Shown: positions 1-4,338 of the stretch, piece after piece
Layout: every line of letters starts with the position of its first letter
Position numbering within the stretch: position 1 is the first letter of the stretch
Assembly: GCA_910586455.1 (NCBI GenBank)
Contig: CAJUHX010000065.1
Coordinates: 1 to 11,249, forward strand
Length of the DNA stretch: 11,249 bases
Reading direction: 5' to 3'
From: an uncultured Muribaculaceae bacterium
Lineage (GTDB): Bacteria; Bacteroidota; Bacteroidia; Bacteroidales; Muribaculaceae
Notes under the pieces: model-generated
The model's input: only the letters and a program-made list of their open reading frames with translations
Databases searched by the model: none
Told to the model about the DNA's origin: nothing
Made by a program: the position numbers and the translations under genes

Positions 1-662
1 CCTGTCTGTGCTGCAAAGGGGCCTGCCTCCATGGCTTTGGCCAAGGTGGCTTCTATCAGCGGACGCACAACGTCGAGTTTGTAGCCGTCGGCGGCCAGGG
101 TTTCTGCGGTTAGCTGCCACAGGTAGTTTACAAAGTTGCACGACAATACCCCGGCTATGTGCAGGGTGGTGCGGCTGCGCGAGTCGGCATGGTGCAGACT
201 GTCGGAAATCATTGCTGCGTAGCGGTCGATTTGGGCCAGTGTGTCGGGGTCGGATGCTTCGGTGAAGAAAGGCACGCTGCGCAGGTCGACAGCTGTCCGG
301 CGCGAGAAGGTCTGCAGCGGGTATAGTACACCTGTGTGGTCCGATGCCGCTGTCAGCACATCCATGGGTACACTGCCGGAGGTGTGTACCACAATGCCTT
401 TTACACGGGGCATGGCGGCTGCGAGCGTGGCTACGGCGCTGTCGCTGCTGGCTATGATATATAGGTCGGCATTGGTGTCGAGGCTGTCGAGGCTGTCGAT
501 GGCGGTGCAAGCTGCAAGTCTGTCGGCCAGGCGGCGGGCATGCGATATGTTGCGGCTATAGACTTGGCAGATACAACAACCGGCAGCTTCGAGGCCGCCG
601 GCTATGTGTGTGGCTACGTTGCCGGAGCCTATGAGGATTATTATTGGTTGTCGTGACGCCAT
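1..662 (-). CDS. Rossmann-like / DUF2520 domain protein (3' end beyond window)
   Basis: I translated this minus-strand frame by hand: 220 codons without a stop, running off the left edge. The ATG at 662 gives a hydrophobic strand followed by a dinucleotide-binding glycine motif, GSGNVA (residues 12-17). HTSGS (93-97) and YPLQTFS (114-120) follow, then a helical region with HIAGVLSCNFVNYLW (168-182). This is the layout of proteins pairing an NADP-binding Rossmann-like domain with a DUF2520 domain, distantly related to F420-dependent NADP reductases and pyrroline-5-carboxylate reductase. Family members in Bacteroidales run to roughly 255-265 residues, so about 40 are probably missing. The substrate is unknown. 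The start lies inside the end of the nitroreductase gene (22-bp overlap), which implies co-transcription and coupled translation. The start is well supported because the glycine motif follows at the usual short distance. Confidence 0.85.
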   Translation of the reverse strand, partial: MASRQPIIILIGSGNVATHIAGGLEAAGCCICQVYSRNISHARRLADRLAACTAIDSLDSLDTNADLYIIASSDSAVATLAAAMPRVKGIVVHTSGSVPMDVLTAASDHTGVLYPLQTFSRRTAVDLRSVPFFTEASDPDTLAQIDRYAAMISDSLHHADSRSRTTLHIAGVLSCNFVNYLWQLTAETLAADGYKLDVVRPLIEATLAKAMEAGPFAAQT

Positions 663-1186
663 TTTCCAAGATGAATTTTTTCCCAGAGCAGTTTGTCCGG
701 GTCGACCGGATTGCGGTTTTCGTCCTGATAGCCGAAGGTCATTATGCACGGTACTTTGAGGCTTTCGGGAATGTCGAGAATCGAGCGGACTATGTCTTCG
801 GCTGATTCTTCGCCTTTGTCGCGTCCCATCACCTGAATCCAGCAGGAGCCAATGTCGAGGGCGGCTGCCTGCAGGTGCATGAATATGGCAGCAATCGACG
901 AGTCTTCAAGCCAGCAGTCGCTCTCCAGCGGGTCGGCAACTACTGCCACTGCCATGGCGGCTTTTGCTATCGGCTTGCTGCCGAAGTCTTTGCACTCGGC
1001 AAGTGCGGCCAGCACAGGGCGTTCGTCAACTACTACAAATTGCCACGGACGCTTGCTTTTCGACGATGGAGCCAGCAGAGCGGCCTCAAGTATAGTCTTG
1101 ACGTTTTCGGCCGGAATCTGTTGGTCGGTATAGCGGCGTATGCTGTGTCGTTCGAGCAGCAGTTGGTGTAAATTGGTGTCAGTCAT
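641..1186 (-). CDS. nitroreductase family protein
   Basis: The 181-residue product is the size of a small FMN-dependent nitroreductase. RHSIRRY (13-19) is the N-terminal phosphate/FMN-binding motif, and APSSKSKRPWQFVVV (39-53) is the family's flavin-contacting segment. A later helix (about 95-118) and the PCIMTFGY strand (146-153) complete the fold. Such enzymes use NAD(P)H to reduce nitro, quinone or flavin-like substrates in the cytoplasm; the physiological substrate cannot be read from sequence. I chose the ATG at 1186 because the protein then begins MTDTNLHQLL, like relatives. An in-frame ATG at 1216 would add ten residues rich in Pro and Asn that look non-native. The gene lies between the SPOR gene (stop at 1240) and the DUF2520 gene (22-bp overlap), all on one strand, so it is probably the second gene of a three-gene operon. 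Confidence 0.88.
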   Translation of the reverse strand: MTDTNLHQLLLERHSIRRYTDQQIPAENVKTILEAALLAPSSKSKRPWQFVVVDERPVLAALAECKDFGSKPIAKAAMAVAVVADPLESDCWLEDSSIAAIFMHLQAAALDIGSCWIQVMGRDKGEESAEDIVRSILDIPESLKVPCIMTFGYQDENRNPVDPDKLLWEKIHLGKWRHDNQ

Positions 1187-1239
1187 AATTTTGGGTGGGG
1201 TATTAGGGTTAACCATTGATGTTGCCGTGGGCTACTGTG

Positions 1240-2241
1240 TCAGCGTCGGCATACCCAGGCTCCGGGGAAGCGTTCGAACAGACCTTCGGCCGCGGCCTGT
1301 GCCTTTACGTCGTTGATGGTGTTGCCGCTGAGTGCGTACACGCGGTAACGGCCGTCGTTCTCAAGCACATGCAGCTTCATGGCGCTGTTGGCTGTCAGAA
1401 ATTTATGGGCTTCATCACCGCTGTTGAGCGACGCTATCACCAGACAATAGCGGCCTTGGGTGTTTTTACGGGCTGCTACGGTCTGCTTGAGTTCTTCGGC
1501 GCGGCGTATGAACTCGGCCTTATGTGCGGCTATGGCAGCGGTATCGGCGTGTATCACGGCTGCTGTGTCGGCCACACGGTTGATTTGCAGTGCACCGTAT
1601 TGCCGGCCCGGCTGGCGCATCAGACTTTCGGTCTGCGGCATTTTGGGCTTGAACTGCTCTACTACCGGCGATGCGAACTGGGCGTTTTCAATCGGGGTTG
1701 GGGTCGAGAGCACGAAGCCTAATACGAGTATCACTGCTATAGAGGCGGCTACTTTGAGTCGGCGCAGATTGGCTGCAATATGTTCACCGCGCTTGGCGGC
1801 GATGCCTGCGCGGGAGTTTTCATCGTTGTGGCGGGCCATATCGAGTACGTTCTGCAACTGCAGTACGGGCATCCAGGAATCGGCCGGGGCGGCTTCGAAA
1901 GTAATGCATCCTGCGGCATCCATGCACAGAGTGCCGCGGTTGCCGACCGCCACTACGGCACCAGATTCAAGAGCTGCGCGCATCTGCTCGATATCGCGGG
2001 CAAGGGCGGTTGATGCCTCGGAGGCTTCGCAGAGCATGCGGCGGGCATATGAGGCCGAGAGCAGTCCGTCGTTATGGTTGACAGTAGGATTGAATACCAG
2101 TATGCGGGCTGGAGGGCAGACCGAGCCGTCGGCACCGGCCGAAGCGCATCTGACCGAGGCGATAAACGCACCGATTCCGGGCACAATCACGCAGTCGTGA
2201 TGCCGCAACAGATAGTCGATATGTAGTATTAGTTCTTGCAT
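1240..2241 (-). CDS. HU-CCDC81 and SPOR domain protein
   Basis: This 333-residue protein has three visible parts. Residues 1-about 135 match the HU-CCDC81 type N-terminus: it opens with LILHIDYLLRHHDCVIVPG, followed by FNPTVNHNDGLL (50-61). One transmembrane helix lies at about 163-180 (VAASIAVILVLGFVLS). After a variable linker, residues about 263-333 form a SPOR-type domain (YCLVIASLNSGDEAHKFL, then GRYRVYALSG), which in known proteins binds denuded peptidoglycan glycan strands. The topology would put the HU-like part in the cytoplasm and SPOR in the periplasm, so the protein could link the wall, often at division sites, to something inside; that last role is inference. The pairing of these domains is characteristic of Bacteroidota. 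It is the first gene of the leftward operon and has a good promoter directly upstream. Confidence 0.88.
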   Translation of the reverse strand: MQELILHIDYLLRHHDCVIVPGIGAFIASVRCASAGADGSVCPPARILVFNPTVNHNDGLLSASYARRMLCEASEASTALARDIEQMRAALESGAVVAVGNRGTLCMDAAGCITFEAAPADSWMPVLQLQNVLDMARHNDENSRAGIAAKRGEHIAANLRRLKVAASIAVILVLGFVLSTPTPIENAQFASPVVEQFKPKMPQTESLMRQPGRQYGALQINRVADTAAVIHADTAAIAAHKAEFIRRAEELKQTVAARKNTQGRYCLVIASLNSGDEAHKFLTANSAMKLHVLENDGRYRVYALSGNTINDVKAQAAAEGLFERFPGAWVCRR

Positions 2242-2258
2242 ATTGCTGATAAGTAATG

Positions 2259-2289
2259 CAAAATTACGAAATTTTTACCGAACAGGCAA
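2259..2289 (-). promoter_or_regulatory. Bacteroidota-type promoter for the SPOR-nitroreductase-DUF2520 operon
   Basis: On the minus strand TAATTTTG (2259-2266) matches the -7 consensus TAnnTTTG. A TTG (2287-2289) lies 20 nt upstream as a -33 element. The predicted transcription start is about 14 nt before the ATG at 2241. No Shine-Dalgarno sequence is seen, as usual in this phylum. Confidence 0.5.
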
Positions 2290-2384
2290 GTTTTCGACCG
2301 TGTTTTTTGCGCTTTCCGCAGTTGATTATACGCATATATGATAAGTTTATTTATAATAATTTCAAAAACGTTTGTTATTCTGCA

Positions 2385-2417
2385 GTTGTTTCTAAGCTAA
2401 ACATATTTAGATATTTG
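2385..2417 (+). promoter_or_regulatory. possible weak promoter for the lysine-rich protein gene
   Basis: GATATTTG (2410-2417) differs from TAnnTTTG at one base, and GTTG (2385-2388) lies 21 nt upstream. If it is used, transcription would begin only a base or two before the ATG at 2423, giving a nearly leaderless mRNA. The rest of this AT-rich spacer (2290-2384) shows nothing I can name. Confidence 0.25.
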
Positions 2418-2422
2418 AACTT

Positions 2423-2827
2423 ATGAAACGGACATTGATTATTGTAGCCGCAGCCCTGCTTGGCCTGGGGCTGACAGGCGCCACCGCCGCCACTGTAGGC
2501 GAAGTGAAGAAGGATGGCGCCGAGCGTGCCTATGAAAAGGTAAAGAAAGAAGTGAAAAAAGATTATAAGGCCGCCCGCGACGGCACTGTGAAAACAGCCC
2601 GGAAAGTAGGCAAGGGCAGCGAAAAGGCCTACGACAAGACTAAGGAAGGTACGGAAAAAGTGGTGCACAAAGTGGCCGTAAAATCCAAAACTACCTATAA
2701 AAAAGCTGAGAAGGGTACCGTAAAGGTCGCCAAAAAGGTAGGCAAAGGCACCGCCAAGACTTACAACAAAGCCAAAGACGGCACTGTAAAGGCTTATGAA
2801 AAAGTAAAAGAAAAAGTTAGCCGATAG
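2423..2827 (+). CDS. secreted lysine-rich 22-residue repeat protein
   Basis: I do not recognise a named family. The 134-residue product begins with a clear Sec signal peptide (MKR, then a hydrophobic core to about residue 20, with cleavage near Ala23). From residue 32 it consists of four complete 22-residue repeats (32-53, 54-75, 76-97, 98-119) and a partial fifth (120-134). Each repeat is two 11-residue units, roughly GTxKxxxKVxK and GxxKxYxKxK+. By my count 32 of about 111 mature residues are Lys, with no Cys, Trp, Phe, Pro, Leu or Ile. The 11-residue period recalls LEA-type and apolipoprotein-like amphipathic helices, and the composition recalls histone H1-like tails. The signal peptide puts it outside the cytoplasm, where a basic protein could bind anionic surfaces, LPS or nucleic acid; that is inference. 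It is monocistronic, with a structured hairpin just after the stop. Confidence 0.8.
   Translation: MKRTLIIVAAALLGLGLTGATAATVGEVKKDGAERAYEKVKKEVKKDYKAARDGTVKTARKVGKGSEKAYDKTKEGTEKVVHKVAVKSKTTYKKAEKGTVKVAKKVGKGTAKTYNKAKDGTVKAYEKVKEKVSR
2516..2824 (+). repeat. in-frame 66-bp repeats encoding the 22-residue units
   Basis: Units lie at 2516-2581, 2582-2647, 2648-2713, 2714-2779 and a partial 2780-2824. The second and fourth are closest at the protein level. They differ at many synonymous sites, so the repeat is old and kept at protein level rather than freshly copied DNA. Confidence 0.8.
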
Positions 2828-2837
2828 CGGCAGCACC

Positions 2838-2902
2838 AAGGCGATATGCCGGAGAAACCGACGGGTTCATGCCCGCCTGGGTATTCCGAAGCATATCGCC
2901 TT
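2838..2902 (+). terminator. layered hairpin after the lysine-rich gene (terminator or structured RNA)
   Basis: AAGGCGATATGC (2838-2849) pairs perfectly with GCATATCGCCTT (2891-2902). Inside are CGGA (2850-2853) with TCCG (2885-2888), ACC (2857-2859) with GGT (2880-2882), and an apical CGGG (2862-2865) with CCCG (2872-2875). It starts 10 nt after the stop codon. There is no U-tract after the stem, so a plain intrinsic terminator is doubtful; mRNA 3'-end protection is an alternative. Confidence 0.45.
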
Positions 2903-2916
2903 TGTGGTCCCCGCCT

Positions 2917-2944
2917 AAATTAAAAACCGAAGTGCGACAGCACG
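2917..2944 (+). repeat. IS30 left terminal inverted repeat (approximate)
   Basis: Against the reverse complement of the right end, the left end shares ATTAAA (2919-2924), then AAGTGCGA (2930-2937) and ACG (2942-2944). From the ATTAAA to the ACG this is 19 identical positions of 26 with no gap. Confidence 0.65.
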
Positions 2945-3039
2945 ACCGCTAAAAGCTCCACACTCCTCTCGGGATGGCATAGGTGTGGAGGCGCCCGAGG
3001 ACGCCCACCCAAGAGTGTCCAACAGCAGAAAAAAACAGG

Positions 3040-3092
3040 CAATACAAAAAAAGGAGACCGAGGTCTCCCTGAGATTAACTAATTTTGTATTG
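3040..3092 (+). promoter_or_regulatory. nested inverted repeat just before the transposase start
   Basis: CAATACAAAA (3040-3049) is the perfect complement of TTTTGTATTG (3083-3092) and encloses the GGAGACC/GGTCTCC hairpin. The right arm ends 3 nt before the ATG at 3096 and contains most of the -7-like TAATTTTG (3080-3087). RNA starting outside the IS would contain both arms and could fold the start region away; RNA begun near 3091 would not. No -33 TTTG was found at the right distance. Confidence 0.45.
3046..3068 (-). terminator. minus-strand intrinsic terminator in the IS30 leader
   Basis: Read on the minus strand, GGAGACC and GGTCTCC (3053-3068) form a perfect 7-bp inverted repeat with a 2-nt centre. 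It is followed directly by seven T residues (3046-3052), the textbook form of an intrinsic terminator. It would stop transcripts running antisense to the transposase. On the plus strand it lacks a T-tract. Confidence 0.5.
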
Positions 3093-3095
3093 CTT

Positions 3096-3344
3096 ATGTA
3101 TCATCAATTAACCTCGACACAAAGGTCGCAAATTTTTGCGTATAAACAATGCGATAAGTCAGTAGAATTTATCGCAAATGCCATAGGAGTGCATAAATCG
3201 ACGATTTACCGAGAGCTCTCCCGAAACTGCAACAAGCGTGGCGGTTACGCCCACAACGCCCACGAAATGGCCAGGGAGCGTCAGGAACGCATTGTCATGA
3301 ATGCCGCCATTTCCGTAAGATCAAGTTTGAATGCCTCCAGCTGA
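3096..3344 (+). pseudogene. IS30-family transposase, N-terminal part (frame broken)
   Basis: The ATG at 3096 gives MYHQLTSTQR, a standard IS30 transposase beginning. The same frame is open further left (to 2985), but those 37 codons lie in the structured leader and look non-coding. Residues 23-42 form the DNA-binding helix-turn-helix (FIANAIGVHKSTIYRELSRN), followed by a basic stretch YAHNAHEMARERQER. After about residue 66 the family pattern is lost and a TGA ends the frame at 3344. The natural continuation (HFRKIKFECLQLIRTNQWSPEQISG) is in the -1 frame, visible from about 3308. From 3096 to 4051 is 956 nt, one short of 319 codons, so a single lost base explains it. I see no canonical slippery heptamer in the overlap. 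Confidence 0.75.
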
Positions 3345-3433
3345 TCAGGACCAACCAGTGGTCACCGGAGCAGATATCAGGCGCTTTTAAACAGAAAGGC
3401 GTCAAAGTCAGCCACACGACAATTTATAAATGG

Positions 3434-4051
3434 GTGAAGGAGGACAGGCTGGCAGGCGGCACACTGTTTGAATGTCTGCGTCACAAAGGGCACAGGCGCA
3501 AGGCAAATCCGTACAGGAGAGCTTCCGCCAGCAACATACCACACAGGACATCCATAAGCGAACGTCCTGCGGAGGCTGACGGCAAACGCTTCGGCGACTG
3601 GGAAATGGATCTGATAATCGGCAAAAATGGATATCAGGCGATTCTAGTACTTGTAGAACGATCAACCGGATATGTCATACTCCATCGCCTCAAACATGGG
3701 AAGAAGGCGAAAGAACTTGCCTTGGAAGTGGGCAGGCTGCTGTTTGCCTACCGTGCCGAGGGAGTCCTTACCATCACAACCGACAACGGCTCTGAATTCT
3801 CACAGCACCAGCTTATTACCAAAGCCCTCAAGGGTGTGACAGTATATTTTACCGACCCTTACTCCTCCTGGCAAAAAGGACTGGTCGAATACTCCAACAA
3901 ACTTATTCGCCAATACATCCCAAAAGGATCTGATTTCGATGAGATTAGCCCTCATAAATTAATGGAGATTCAGAAAAAGCTGAACGCCAGACCTCGTAAA
4001 AAACTTGACTACTCCTCTCCCAAATGTGAATTCTTCAAACATTTTGCGTAA
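3434..4051 (+). pseudogene. IS30-family transposase, C-terminal DDE part (frame broken)
   Basis: This frame holds the integrase-like core. Numbering from the ATG at 3434, the acidic triad is D59 (GDWEMDLIIG), D117 (TTDNGSEF) and E152 (WQKGLVEYSNKLIRQY), the IS30 DDE layout. Family-like sequence begins earlier, at about 3308, including WSPEQISG and VSHTTIYKWV, so 3434 is only the first ATG and not a natural start. The usual GTNENTNG motif around the last Glu reads GLVEYSNK here, a further departure. The reading frame stops at 4051 inside the right terminal repeat; another frame there spells NFALAC, like the usual IS30 C-terminus. Joined with the N-terminal part it would be about 318 residues, normal length. 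As it stands it probably makes no active enzyme. Confidence 0.78.
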
Positions 4052-4074
4052 TTTCGCACTTGCCTGTTTAATCT
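4047..4074 (-). repeat. IS30 right terminal inverted repeat (approximate)
   Basis: This is the partner of the left repeat, with CGT (4047-4049), TCGCACTT and TTTAAT (4067-4072) in the mirrored positions. It overlaps the last codons of the transposase, common in IS30 elements. Confidence 0.65.
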
Positions 4075-4101
4075 GCGCCCGTCAGATTTTGAAATAAATA
4101 T

Positions 4102-4132
4102 TTTGAGTATTGGCCGAATTTGCGTAATTTTG
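4102..4132 (+). promoter_or_regulatory. Bacteroidota-type promoter for the dxs-trkA-trkH operon
   Basis: TTTG (4102-4105) and TAATTTTG (4125-4132) are both exact matches to the -33 and -7 elements, with a 19-nt spacer. Transcription should start about 4135-4139, only a few bases before or at the ATG at 4138, so the first gene may be read from a leaderless or near-leaderless mRNA. The IS30 right end lies about 28 bp upstream of the -33 box. Confidence 0.7.
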
Positions 4133-4137
4133 CGCTA

Positions 4138-4338
4138 ATGAATAAAAACGACCAAAGCAAGACGGGCATTATAATCCGCTTCGCCCTTTTGGGCGTGATA
4201 TGGCTTGTGCTGGTGGCCGCCATCATACTGCGTACCGAGAAGTTTACTTTGTACCAGGCATTTGTGATAGTGGCTTCCGGCATAATAGTGTTCGTGCCGA
4301 TGTACAAGAAATATATAGGAAATGATGGAAAACATTAG
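4138..4338 (+). CDS. small two-helix membrane protein
   Basis: A 66-residue protein that I do not recognise as a named family. It begins with a polar basic stretch (MNKNDQSKTG). Hydrophobic helices lie at about 12-31 (IIRFALLGVIWLVLVAAIIL) and about 39-57 (YQAFVIVASGIIVFVPM), separated by a short charged loop (RTEKFT). It ends in a basic, polar tail (YKKYIGNDGKH). Both ends are probably on the same side of the inner membrane. The frame could open at a TTG at 4120, but that lies within the promoter, so the ATG at 4138 is preferred. Its stop overlaps the dxs start by 17 bp, so dxs translation is probably coupled to it. Being first in an operon with dxs and a K+ uptake system suggests, without proving, a membrane role linked to these. 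Confidence 0.7.
   Translation: MNKNDQSKTGIIIRFALLGVIWLVLVAAIILRTEKFTLYQAFVIVASGIIVFVPMYKKYIGNDGKH

Larger units (their letters stand above)
2917..4074 (+). mobile_element. IS30-family insertion sequence, frameshifted copy
   Basis: The element is about 1.16 kb, typical for IS30. It is bounded by imperfect inverted repeats that I aligned (left about 2917-2944, right about 4047-4074) and holds one transposase gene on the plus strand, now in two frames. It sits between the lysine-rich gene and the dxs operon, about 15 bp after a hairpin and about 28 bp before the dxs operon -33 box, so neither neighbour is broken. I cannot fix the 2-3 bp target duplication, so the ends are good to a few bases only. 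Because the frame is broken, movement would need a transposase supplied by another copy. Confidence 0.75.

Noticed and set aside
476..501. Short tandem repeat of ctgtcgagg in the DUF2520 gene.
   Set aside because: It encodes a brief Asp-Ser-Leu repeat, stays in frame, and is too short to mean more than local slippage.
1460..2200. A 246-codon plus-strand frame opposite the SPOR gene.
   Set aside because: It is an antisense shadow in GC-rich DNA; the minus frame has recognisable HU, membrane and SPOR parts.
2375..2839. A 154-codon minus-strand open frame rich in Phe, hydrophobic like a membrane protein.
   Set aside because: It is the mirror of the lysine-rich gene: Lys codons AAA/AAG read as Phe/Leu on the other strand. 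The plus frame has a signal peptide and precise 22-residue repeats.
2985..3095. A 37-codon N-terminal extension of the IS30 transposase.
   Set aside because: The region is the structured leader with hairpins, and MYHQLTSTQR at 3096 is the usual family start.
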